A stretch of DNA of 64,000 nucleotides from NCBI RefSeq assembly GCF_029714205.1, contig NZ_CP121648.1, forward strand, positions 6,983,501 to 7,047,500, read 5' to 3'. Within the stretch, counting starts at the first letter, position 1. Each line of letters opens with the position of its first letter. The notes under the pieces were generated by a model. It was given only the letters and a program-made list of their open reading frames with translations, was not told where the DNA came from and ran no database searches. Shown piece after piece: positions 51,002 through 60,508 of this stretch. The stretch comes from Methylobacterium sp. CB376 (GTDB lineage: Bacteria; Pseudomonadota; Alphaproteobacteria; Rhizobiales; Beijerinckiaceae). Both the position numbers and the translations under genes were made by a program.

Positions 51002-52768
51002 TCACGCCGCGTCCGGCGCTGGCTCGGCCTTGGCGTCCCGTCCGGCCGCCACGGCGAAGATGGCGACCGGCTCGTCGAAGCCCTTCAGGCGCCGCGTCCC
51101 GAGCGACACGAGGGGGACGCCGCTCCCGATCGCCTCGGCCGCCGCGCGGTCGACCAGGATCTGGCCATCCTGCGCCGAGGCGCACAGGCGCGAGGCGAGG
51201 TTCGTCACCGTGCCGATGGCCGTGTAGTCCAGCCGGCTGTCGGAGCCGATCCGCCCGACCGTGGCGGGTCCCATCGCCAGGCCGATCCCGAAGCCGAGCG
51301 CGTGGCCGCCCGCCCGCCAGGCCGCGGTCAGGGCCTGCACCGTCGCCTGCATCTCGATCACCATGCGGGCGGCCCGCAGCGCCGGCTCGGGGCAGGCCAC
51401 GGGCGCGTTCACCAGGATCATGACGCCGTCGCCGGCGAGGCTCACGAGCGTCGCGCCGTGCCGGTTCACGGTCGCACCAACCGCCGCGTGGTACTCGCCC
51501 AGTACGCCCATGATCACGCCGGGCTCGGATCGCGCGGAGAACGGGGTGAAGCCGCGCAGGTCCCCGAAGACCACGACGACCTCGACGCGCTGTCCGTCGA
51601 GGACGCCGTCGTCGCCGGCCCGGTCCACGAGCTCGGCGACCTGCGGCGCGAGGAAGCGCTTGAGGCGGCTGATGCGCTCCGAGCGCTCCTGCGAGAGCGC
51701 GACCTCGCGCGCCATCTGGTTGAAGCGGGCCGCGAGCCGCCCCAGCTCGTCCCCCCTCGCGATCTCGATGCGGTGGCCGAACTGGCCCGCCCCGATCCGG
51801 GCGGCGCCTTCCTCCAGGAGGCGGATCGGCCCGGTCATGCGGCCGGCGAGCCAGTAGGCGAGCGCGGCGGCGAAGCCGGTGCCGGCCAGGAGCAGGCCGA
51901 GAAGGCGCCAGAAGGCGGCGTGGATCGGCCCGAACGCCTCGGCGACCGGCTGCTGGACGATCACGCTCCAGTCCGGTCCCTGAACCGGCGCCATGGCGGC
52001 CACCACCACGCGCCCCGCCGGGTCCGGCCCGGCGACCGCGCGCCCGTCCTGCGCGAGGATGGCCGCCCGCAGCGCCCGGAGGCTCTCGGCCGTCCGATCC
52101 TCGGCGCCGCGCAGGACGAGGCTGATGTCGGGATGCGCGATGAGCCGGCCCGGCCGGTCGAGCACGATGGCTTGTCCCGTCTCGCCGATCCGGATTCCCG
52201 CGACGACGTCCAGGATCAGCTTCAGATTGATCTCCGCGACCGCGACGCCCGCCGCGAGGCGATTCCCCGCCACGGCCACGGTCATGTACGGTTCGGAATT
52301 GCGGTGATAGGTGACGGGGCCGAACCAAGCCCGCCCGGTCCGGGCCCCCAGGACCGCTGGATCCGCCGACGCGTCGGCGCCGCTCTCGACGCGGTTGAGG
52401 CCGATCCGCGACACGGAGAGCCGCTCCTTCGCGGCGCCGTCGATCAGTCTGAAGCTCGTCACGGCGGGGGCGTGGCGCAGGAGACGCATGGCGTCGACGC
52501 GCCGCCGCTCGTCGGCGGCCTCCGTCCAGGGCAATTGCACCATCCAGGCGAGCTGGTTTTCGATCCCATCGATGAAGTGCGCGATCCGCGCGGCCGCGGT
52601 CCGGGCCTCGGCGCCGAGCAGGTCGTTCAGGCGCGCCCGCTGGTCCCTATAGCCGAACCACGCCTGGCTGCCGCCGGCGGCGAGCAGCGGCACGGCCACG
52701 GCCGCGAACAGGACGAGGAAATACTGCCGGAACAGCGAGCCCCGCGGCGGGATCGGGAAGCGGGCCAT
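51002..52768 (-). CDS. Membrane class III adenylate/guanylate cyclase with sensor and HAMP domains
   Basis: A 588-residue sensor. First membrane helix FLVLFAAVAVPLLAAGGSQA; a periplasmic Cache-like domain to about residue 280; second helix LLGLLLAGTGFAAALAYWLA; HAMP (GRMTGPIRLLEEGAARIGAG); then a class III cyclase domain. Metal-binding Asp residues are in VVVFGDLRGFTPFS and LAGDGVMILVN. RIGSDSRLDYTAIGTVTNLASRLC is the usual substrate and transition-state loop. ATG 52768 follows GGAAAGGA. It probably makes cAMP in response to an extracellular ligand; the downstream binding protein is a candidate partner. Confidence 0.88.
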   Translation of the reverse strand: MARFPIPPRGSLFRQYFLVLFAAVAVPLLAAGGSQAWFGYRDQRARLNDLLGAEARTAAARIAHFIDGIENQLAWMVQLPWTEAADERRRVDAMRLLRHAPAVTSFRLIDGAAKERLSVSRIGLNRVESGADASADPAVLGARTGRAWFGPVTYHRNSEPYMTVAVAGNRLAAGVAVAEINLKLILDVVAGIRIGETGQAIVLDRPGRLIAHPDISLVLRGAEDRTAESLRALRAAILAQDGRAVAGPDPAGRVVVAAMAPVQGPDWSVIVQQPVAEAFGPIHAAFWRLLGLLLAGTGFAAALAYWLAGRMTGPIRLLEEGAARIGAGQFGHRIEIARGDELGRLAARFNQMAREVALSQERSERISRLKRFLAPQVAELVDRAGDDGVLDGQRVEVVVVFGDLRGFTPFSARSEPGVIMGVLGEYHAAVGATVNRHGATLVSLAGDGVMILVNAPVACPEPALRAARMVIEMQATVQALTAAWRAGGHALGFGIGLAMGPATVGRIGSDSRLDYTAIGTVTNLASRLCASAQDGQILVDRAAAEAIGSGVPLVSLGTRRLKGFDEPVAIFAVAAGRDAKAEPAPDAA

Positions 52769-53290
52769 CGCCGCATCCTTTCCAAGGCATATCGATCCGC
52801 TGCACGACTTTAAGTGCAGACACGGCATCTTCTCAAGTCTGCATCGGCCGTGAAGGCGGGCACTCAGAGGGGAGTATCCGGTGCAACTCCGGCGAATTCC
52901 GAGCTCATGACCGTCAGCACGCCGTGGTCACGCAGCGAGCCGTCCAGGATCCCGACGGCCCGGATCTCCTCTCCGCGACCTTCGCTCCGCGGAGGACGGG
53001 CACTCCGCGGAGAACGGGGATCGCGGCATCACGAGCACCTCGCGAGACGGCCTGACGGGCTCGACGAGAGCGGCTCGACAGCGGAGACCGGCCTACTTCG
53101 ATTTCGGCGTGCGAAGGAGAGATACCTGCCACGTCAGCATCATGCTCGATACCATCAAGGCGGCGTGAAGCAGGGAGAGGAGAAGCGGTCCATCTTGCAT
53201 CGACGCGATCCTGCGACGTGGCGGTGCCGGGAAGGTCCGAGTCCTGGCAACAACCGGGCCAACGCCCACGCTCGCGCCGCGTGACCCTCC

Positions 53291-53335
53291 GTCCTCCGCC
53301 GAGCGGTCCTCCGCCGAGCGGTCCTCCGCCGAGCG
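53291..53335. repeat. Three tandem copies of a 15-bp unit
   Basis: GTCCTCCGCCGAGCG is repeated exactly three times (53291-53305, 53306-53320, 53321-53335). Being a multiple of three, the repeat keeps frames open on both strands but no gene there is supported. Confidence 0.85.
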
Positions 53336-53392
53336 GTCGCGCCGCACGTCCGAGCCGCCGGGTGGGCCGATGAGATCGGGCCGCGGCGACCG

Positions 53393-53460
53393 CCTAGAGC
53401 ATTTTCCGACGAAGTGGATGCCGGTTCGTCGCGGACAATGCGGCAGGATCAAAGATCGAG
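53393..53460. repeat. Dispersed intergenic element of the Rhizobiales type
   Basis: The stretch starting TAGAGCATTTTCCGACGAAG and ending in GATCAAAGATCGAGAGC resembles the short intergenic element seen many times in Methylobacterium and related genomes (from memory). It can form an imperfect hairpin through CCGACGAAGTGG and CCGGTTCGTCGCGG. Function unknown. Confidence 0.5.
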
Positions 53461-53462
53461 AG

Positions 53463-53493
53463 CGGCACCCGATTGCAACGTGACCGGGTGCCG
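53463..53493 (-). terminator. Hairpin downstream of the HPP gene
   Basis: CGGCACCCG (53463-53471) and CGGGTGCCG (53485-53493) are perfect complements, starting three bases after the HPP-protein stop codon (53496-53498 on the minus strand). Likely transcription terminator. Confidence 0.65.
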
Positions 53494-53495
53494 CC

Positions 53496-54635
53496 CTAGG
53501 CCGGGACCGCTTCGGGAAGCCTGAACGCCTTGGCCGAGAGCAGGCGCGTCAAGGTCGCGAGCAGGTCGGTCTGGGTGATGATCCCCACGACGCGCTGTCC
53601 CTCGTCCACGACGACCACCGCATGGGTGCGCCCATCGGACAGCGAGGAGGCCAGCGCGACGATCGGCTCGTCCGGCCGGGCCGTCCTGGCCTCGGACATC
53701 ACCTGCGCGATACCCGCGTCGCGGTGGAGCGTCAGCTCGCGCAGCCCCACCGTGCCCGTCAGCCGTCCATCCTCGTCGACCACCGGCAGCGTCCGGATGT
53801 TGTGCGTGAGGAGAAGCTCCCGTGCTCGCTCGGCGCTGCTGCCCGCGTGCAGGGTCACCACGTCGCGCGACATGACCTCGGCGCAGGTGAGGTCGCCCTC
53901 CGTGCGCACGAGCGCGTGAAGCTCGACCTGCCGGAGGAGGCGGTCGAGGTCGGCGCGGTCGATGTCCAGCGTCTCGTTGAGCGCGACCAGGGCCGCGTCC
54001 ACATCCTCCGGCTTGAAGCCGACGCGCAGGGGCGCGGGCAGATCCGCCGTCCCGTGCGTGTTGGCCGGCGCCACGACCGGCACGTGCGGGTAGTTGCGGC
54101 CTGAGATCTTGTGGAACGCGATCCCGAGCGCGACCAGGATCACCGAGTTCACGCAGACCGGGAACAGCGGGAACAGGAAGCCCGCCGAGGTGACGGCCGG
54201 GCCGCCGATCAGCGCCGTCAGGGCGGCCGCACCCCCGGGTGGGTGAAGGGACCGGGTCACCGACATCGCGGCGATCGCCAGCGAGACGCCGACGCCGATC
54301 GCCACCACGGGATCCGGAATGAGGTGGGCGGCCAGCACGCCGACGAAGGCCGAGATCGTGTTGCCCCCGATGACCGGCCAGGGCTGGGCGAGCGGGCTCG
54401 CCGGCACGGCGAACAGCAGCACCGCCGAGGCGCCCATGGGCGCGACAATGAGCGGGATGTGCGGCCCTTCCCCGAAGAACCAGCCGCAGATCAGGCCGGT
54501 GAGCGTGATGCCCGCGAGCGCCCCCAGGCAGGCGACCAGGCGCTCCCGCAGGGTCGCACCCGCCAGAATCGGCCTGAACAACCGAAATCCGGATGACTTG
54601 CCACCCTGTCGTTCCGGACTGACGGTGTCGAACAT
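53496..54635 (-). CDS. HPP-family membrane protein with CBS domain pair
   Basis: A 379-residue protein. The N-terminal part is an HPP transmembrane domain (four to five helices; LVACLGALAGITLTGLICGW, HIPLIVAPMGASAVLLFAVP, SLHPPGGAAALTALIGG with the name-giving HPP). After a linker come two CBS motifs (LTCAEVMSRDVVTLHAGSSA and IAQVMSEARTARPDEPIVAL), a Bateman pair that binds adenine nucleotides. HPP proteins have been linked to nitrite transport in chloroplasts and cyanobacteria; in proteobacteria the substrate is not settled. Confidence 0.88.
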   Translation of the reverse strand: MFDTVSPERQGGKSSGFRLFRPILAGATLRERLVACLGALAGITLTGLICGWFFGEGPHIPLIVAPMGASAVLLFAVPASPLAQPWPVIGGNTISAFVGVLAAHLIPDPVVAIGVGVSLAIAAMSVTRSLHPPGGAAALTALIGGPAVTSAGFLFPLFPVCVNSVILVALGIAFHKISGRNYPHVPVVAPANTHGTADLPAPLRVGFKPEDVDAALVALNETLDIDRADLDRLLRQVELHALVRTEGDLTCAEVMSRDVVTLHAGSSAERARELLLTHNIRTLPVVDEDGRLTGTVGLRELTLHRDAGIAQVMSEARTARPDEPIVALASSLSDGRTHAVVVVDEGQRVVGIITQTDLLATLTRLLSAKAFRLPEAVPA

Positions 54636-54968
54636 CCTCGTGCGTCCCTCGCTGGCCCGAACCGCCGCCGAAGGCGCCCGCTCAGCAGGCAGGTGCTCCG
54701 ATTGGCGGCGCAGGGCTCTGGTATACCAGACCCCCGTTTACGGATCGCCGCCGAAATTGCAACGTGCGTGGGCACGATGCCTGCGAACAAGGCATCCAGG
54801 GTTGGGGCGCTGGGCCGGAGGACCATGAAGGACGTCGCCGCCACCGCGCTTCTCACGGTCGCCGCGGTGCCGCCGCTCGGCCCGGCAGCCTCTCGGTCGC
54901 GGTTGCGACAGGCCTCGATCGCTCAACGGACTCGACCCCGGCACCGTGACGTTACCCAACAGCCAGGG
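54636..54968. other. Intergenic region with a possible exported-peptide remnant
   Basis: A frame starting at ATG 54825 (after CCGGAGGACC) encodes KDVAATALLTVAAVPPLGPA, a signal-like start, but then loses protein character and runs antisense into the methyltransferase gene. It is probably a fragment. Nothing else is supported. Confidence 0.3.
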
Positions 54969-55682
54969 CTAGGCCTCCAATTCGTAGCTCAGAAAGCCGC
55001 CGATCCAGCTGCGATTAACAACTCTGAACTGACCATGAAGCCAGTGAACAAGCTCACGCTCTACGATTCTCTGATGATCGGACTGGAGGGGCCATGGCTG
55101 ACCCGAGAGTTTGCGCCAGATCACGTCCTTGGCTGATCCCCAGTTGAGCGGGTTGCGGACGGGGCGACCGAGCTTTCTCATTAATGCTTGGCGTACTAAC
55201 TGCAGGATATCGATCCAAGCGGGTTCCATGTCCTCCAGCACCAGGAGAGCCCTGCCGCAGGGCTTCAGGATGCGGTGTATTTCTGCGATGCATTGCCCTG
55301 GGTTGGATGCATGATTGAGGCTCCAAAACGCCAAGGCCGCATCGAAACTCTGAGACGGAAAGGGTAAGTTTTCGCCGGTACCGAGCACGAAATTGAATTC
55401 TGTCCTGTGAGGGGAGAGCCGCCTGCGGATCGCTGCCCAGCGCTCTGTCGTCCAACTCAGACTTGGGTCGATGACAATGTACTCAGTATCCGGATCCATA
55501 TATGCTCCGGCGAGACCAGCTCCTCCCCCTATATCAAGAACTAGTCCTTTTATATTGGTGAGTATGTGGGCGTAGGGCTGATAATCGCGATTCAGCGCCT
55601 CGACAGCTGTATCCTGATCTATGGCGAGAGTGGCGTACCATCCCTCCATCTCGACCTGACGCGTTTGCCATGACCCTGGCAT
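54969..55682 (-). CDS. Class I SAM-dependent methyltransferase
   Basis: A 237-residue Rossmann methyltransferase. Motif I is GLVLDIGGGAGLAGAYM, the acidic loop EYIVIDPSLSW, and the post-motif region LPFPSQSFDAALAFWSLNHA (motif IV-like), as in the UbiE/Methyltransf_11 group. ATG 55682 follows GAGAGGA. The gene is lower in GC than its neighbours, suggesting horizontal origin. Target unknown; no biosynthetic cluster adjoins it. Confidence 0.82.
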   Translation of the reverse strand: MPGSWQTRQVEMEGWYATLAIDQDTAVEALNRDYQPYAHILTNIKGLVLDIGGGAGLAGAYMDPDTEYIVIDPSLSWTTERWAAIRRRLSPHRTEFNFVLGTGENLPFPSQSFDAALAFWSLNHASNPGQCIAEIHRILKPCGRALLVLEDMEPAWIDILQLVRQALMRKLGRPVRNPLNWGSAKDVIWRKLSGQPWPLQSDHQRIVERELVHWLHGQFRVVNRSWIGGFLSYELEA

Positions 55683-55961
55683 GAGCGGTTCCTCTCCAGT
55701 AGGCTTGCGCGACGTACATCCCTGACTGTGAGTGGGAGCGCCCCGTTTTCGTGACGGTCAGGAGACTTGGCTGACCAGGGCGTCGGTTGGGGTCTCTGGG
55801 CCGTGCTCCTGTTCGTAGACGATGGGAGAGCGGTCGCCCAGGGCGCAGGAGCAGGCACCGACCGCGTCGAGCCGCGCTGAGCACGTGGTCGATCCGCGGG
55901 CTGCGGAGGACTTGCTGTCCGCCCCACGGGATCGATCGCGTGCGCACGATCGTCCCGTCCA
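55683..55961. other. Possible degraded IS5-type transposase remnant
   Basis: On the minus strand, MMDGTIVRTRSIPWGGQQ near 55965-55915 resembles the D-x-T-x-V-R-x-H segment of IS5-family transposases, and a second piece in another frame (ARGSTTCSARLDAVGACS) could be the following region. Too short and frameshifted for a firm call. Confidence 0.25.
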
Positions 55962-57173
55962 TCACCGCTGGGGTTCCCGCAAGCGCGGAAGGAACCAGGC
56001 GAGCAGGCCGATGGCCGGCAGGAAGGAGCAGATCTGGTAGACGGTCGCGATGCCGTACCGGTCCGCGAGCGCACCCAGGATGGCGGCGGCGAGCCCGGCC
56101 AGCCCGAAGGTCAAGCCGTAGAAGAAGCCGCCGACCAGCCCGATCCGGCCCGGCATGAGTTCCATGGCATAGATCAAGATGGCCGCGAACGCGCTCGACA
56201 TGATCAGGTTGATGACGATCGTCAGGGCGCCCGTCCAGAAGAGACTTGCGTAGGGAAGCACCAGCGTGAACGGCAGTGCACCGAGGATCGAGAACCAGAG
56301 GATGCGATTGCGGCCGATCCGGTCACCCAGGATGCCGCCCGCGAGCGCACCGACGGCCGACGATGCGAGGAACAGGAACAGCATCACCTGCGATTGCTGG
56401 ATCGAGATGCCGAACTTGCCCATCAGGTAGAACGTGTAGAACGACGAGAAGCTCTGGGCGTAGGCGTTCTTCGAGAACAGGAGAATGATGAGGATCATGA
56501 ATGGCACGACGACCGCGGCGAGGGGGCGGTCCGCGACCTGATCGGCTGTCCCGTGTGCGGCCTGCGCCGCCCGCGGGCGCGAGGGGGCAATCCGGGCGGA
56601 GCGTCCGGCGATCCAGAGCATCAGTCCCATGGCCAACAGGGCGGCGATCGCGAACCAACCGAGGCTGTGCTGGCCGAGCGGCACGATGATGAACGCCGCG
56701 AGCAGGGGGCCGAGGGCGCCGCCGGTCTGACCGCCGACCTGGAAGATGCCCTGCGCCAAGCCTTGTCGTCCGCCCGACGCGTTGCGCGCCATGCGCGTCG
56801 CCTCGGGATGGAAGATCGAGGAGCCGAGACCCACGCACGCGGAAGCGAGCAGCAGGAGGCCGTAGCTGCCCGCGAAGGCCAAGCCGAGCAGGCCCACCAG
56901 GCTGAACCCCATGCCGACGATCATCGAGTGCGGCATCGGGTGCTTGTCGGTGTAGAAGCCAACGGCCGGCTGGAGAAGCGAGGCTGCGGTCTGGAACGTG
57001 AGGGTGATGAGCCCGATCTGGATGTAATCGAGCTGATATGAATCCTTGATGATGGGATAGATCGCTGGAATCAGCGACTGGATCATATCGTTGAGCAGGT
57101 GGGTCACGCTGAGAGCAATCAGGACGGAGAGAGTGGCCTGTCGGGGCAGGTTGACTGTCGCGACCGCGCTCAT
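55962..57173 (-). CDS. MFS transporter, fosmidomycin-resistance (Fsr) type
   Basis: A 403-residue exporter with 12 hydrophobic segments. LIALSVTHLLNDMIQSLIPA and IYPIIKDSYQLDYIQIGLIT are the characteristic Fsr N-terminus; GSSIFHPEATRMARNASGGR is the conserved loop, and GDRIGRNRILW the MFS motif A copy in the second half. Fsr proteins pump fosmidomycin (an MEP-pathway inhibitor) and other compounds; the natural substrate here is unknown. Confidence 0.88.
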   Translation of the reverse strand: MSAVATVNLPRQATLSVLIALSVTHLLNDMIQSLIPAIYPIIKDSYQLDYIQIGLITLTFQTAASLLQPAVGFYTDKHPMPHSMIVGMGFSLVGLLGLAFAGSYGLLLLASACVGLGSSIFHPEATRMARNASGGRQGLAQGIFQVGGQTGGALGPLLAAFIIVPLGQHSLGWFAIAALLAMGLMLWIAGRSARIAPSRPRAAQAAHGTADQVADRPLAAVVVPFMILIILLFSKNAYAQSFSSFYTFYLMGKFGISIQQSQVMLFLFLASSAVGALAGGILGDRIGRNRILWFSILGALPFTLVLPYASLFWTGALTIVINLIMSSAFAAILIYAMELMPGRIGLVGGFFYGLTFGLAGLAAAILGALADRYGIATVYQICSFLPAIGLLAWFLPRLREPQR

Positions 57174-57530
57174 CGGGCGTTTGCTCCACGCGCTGCGCCT
57201 CTGCGCGGGTCCCGCTCCGCGGGGAGCGCGGGGTGAACGACGACGACCTGCCGCATGCCGAAATTCTTCCCTGGTTCCGCTCGATCGGCGATTCCGGCCC
57301 CGGACTTACGTCCGCGCGCGCCTGTTGCGAACGTCGAGAGGCGCCGCACCCGCGACCTTTGCCGTCTTTCCAAGGACATGATCCTGCCGCGGCGGGCAAG
57401 AGGGGGCAATCGCTGGCTGCGGAAGTGCGCTGTCGAGCGGCGAGCCGGCGTTCCGGCGGCCTTGGTCGAAGGTCGGCGCCGAGCGGACGCCGGACACCCC
57501 ACCGGCCCGTTGAATGCGCCGTCTCATCCC
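57174..57530. other. Intergenic region upstream of the tandem repeat
   Basis: No supported gene; the overlapping open frames continue through the 62-bp repeats and have no domain. It holds the likely promoter of the MFS gene. Confidence 0.35.
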
Positions 57531-57716
57531 CATCCGCTCGATCCCTTCGGGACGGCGGATGGGGGCTTCGCTCAAGCGCCGCGCGGGCTCATGATCCGCC
57601 CGATCCCTTCGGGACGGCGGATGGGGGCTTCGCTCAAGCGCCGCGCGGGCTCATGATCCGCTCGATCCCTTCGGGATGGCGGATGGGGGCTTCGCTCAAG
57701 CGCCGCGCGGGCGCGT
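57531..57716. repeat. Three tandem copies of a 62-bp palindrome-containing unit
   Basis: Copies at about 57531-57592, 57593-57654 and 57655-57716 differ at few positions. Each has a hairpin core: ATCCGC...GATCCC-TTCG-GGA...GCGGAT, then GGGGGCTTCGCTCAAGCGCC. The array ends directly in the palindrome at 57715-57755. Confidence 0.88.
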
Positions 57717-57755
57717 GATCCGGAATCCGCTTTGATCAACCGCATTCCGGATCAC
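57715..57755. repeat. Palindromic element related to 12842-12880
   Basis: GTGATCCGGAAT (57715-57726) pairs with ATTCCGGATCAC (57744-57755) around a loop that contains TTGATCAA. With the preceding CTCAAGCGCCGCGCGGGCGC it matches the element after the small duplicated gene at 12820-12880, so this is a dispersed repeat. Confidence 0.7.
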
Positions 57756-57836
57756 ACATGAGAGGATGCCGTTGGAATCGAACGCCGCGGCGGCAGCGAT
57801 CCGTGGCCGTGGATCCTTCGCGAGCGAAAGCAGGCC

Positions 57837-58736
57837 ATGGAAGTGAAGTGGATCGAGGATTTCCTGAGCCTCGCCGAAACGCGGAGCTTCTCGCGCTCCG
57901 CGGAGGAGCGGCACGTGACCCAATCGGCCTTCAGCCGACGCATCCGCTCCCTCGAAGTCTGGCTCGGCACGGTGCTCCTCGACCGCTCGACCTACCCGAT
58001 CACGCTCACCGCCGACGGGCGCCAGTTCCTGGAGACGGCCGAGGAGGTGGTGCGCCTCCTGACTCTGAGCCGGGCCGAGTTCCGCACCCGCAGCGAGCGC
58101 TCCAGCCTCCCGGTGGTCACGATCACCGCGCTGCACTCGCTCTGCCTGTCCTTCCTGCCGGGCTGGCTCGGCGCGATCCGGGCCGCGGTCGGGCCGGTGG
58201 GCAGCCGGGTCCTGCCGGAGAACTTCAACATCTGCGTCCAGGCGCTGGTCGAGGGCGGCTACGACCTCCTGCTGACCTACCACCATCCGGGCATCCCGAT
58301 CCCGCTCGACCCCACGCGCTATCCCTACCGGACGGTGGGACACGACAGCCTCGCGGCCGTCGCCGCGCCGGACGCTCTGATTCCCGACGGGGAAGGGCGG
58401 CTGCCCCTGCTGCAATATTCCCGCGGCTCCTTCCTCGGGCGCCTCGCCACGATCGCGCAGGCGCGGGAAGGCGCACCCCCGACCTATCCGGTCCACACCA
58501 ACGAGAACTCCATGGCCGAGGCCCTGCGCTCGATGGCGCTCGCGGGCCACGGCGTCGCATGGCTGCCCCGCAGCCTCGTCGCCGCGGAGATCGCGTCCGG
58601 GGCGCTCGGGCTGGTCAGCCCCGAGATGCCGATGGAGATCCGGCTCTACCGCAGCGGCGAGCGCGCCCGGCCCTTCCTCAATGCCGTCTGGGAGGCGGCG
58701 GGGATGCTCGCGACAAACTATTCCGAACCGGAATAA
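57837..58736 (+). CDS. LysR-family transcriptional regulator
   Basis: A 299-residue LTTR. The winged helix-turn-helix spans residues 1-60 (KWIEDFLSLAETRSFSRSAE, then ERHVTQSAFSRRIRSLEVWL). A LysR substrate-binding domain follows (VVTITALHSLCLSFLPGWLG onward). It lies upstream of and co-directional with aspA and the dicarboxylate symporter, 219 bases before aspA, so it probably controls that module, perhaps with aspartate or a C4-dicarboxylate as ligand. The upstream palindromic repeats end 81 bases before its start. Confidence 0.9.
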   Translation: MEVKWIEDFLSLAETRSFSRSAEERHVTQSAFSRRIRSLEVWLGTVLLDRSTYPITLTADGRQFLETAEEVVRLLTLSRAEFRTRSERSSLPVVTITALHSLCLSFLPGWLGAIRAAVGPVGSRVLPENFNICVQALVEGGYDLLLTYHHPGIPIPLDPTRYPYRTVGHDSLAAVAAPDALIPDGEGRLPLLQYSRGSFLGRLATIAQAREGAPPTYPVHTNENSMAEALRSMALAGHGVAWLPRSLVAAEIASGALGLVSPEMPMEIRLYRSGERARPFLNAVWEAAGMLATNYSEPE

Positions 58737-58955
58737 CCCTGGTCCTCCTTAGCATTGGCGCCGGCGCGCGTCCGGGATTATCCCGCCGCTCACGGTGAAT
58801 GCAGTCGTCGCGGCGATCTTCCGCCCACGCGACGCGGGCTTCCACCGCCATCCCCCGAAGACCCGCGCGCTGCTCCGCCCAGGGGCCGCCGCGGCGTCCT
58901 GCCCGTCCGCTTGCAACGGCGCGCTGGAAACGCTTCCGCGCGCGAGGAGAGAGCT

Positions 58956-60371
<1,416 letters not shown>

Positions 60372-60508
60372 TCCAGGGTTCGCCCCATCCGAGGTCCGGG
60401 ATCCCGCGCCACCGCGCCAGTGGAGGGATCCCGCACGCCGATGCGCGGGCCGATGCCCGCGCGTCCTCCACGCACCATCCAAGGCAATACCCAAGGGAGG
60501 ATACCCCG

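Larger units (their letters stand above)
52769..53462. other. Long intergenic region with short tandem repeat and conserved element
   Basis: No firm gene. A 35-codon frame on the minus strand (53093-53200, MQDGPLLLSLLHAALMVSSM) would make a small membrane peptide. A 15-bp tandem repeat lies at 53291-53335 and a dispersed intergenic element at 53393-53460. Confidence 0.35.

Noticed and set aside
57531..57716. CRISPR array at the 62-bp repeats
   Set aside because: The units are contiguous tandem repeats with no unique spacers.
57233..57718. Open frames running through the 62-bp repeats
   Set aside because: They only reflect the repeat (APRGLMIR-type periodic sequence) and have no start signals or homologous domain that I can identify.
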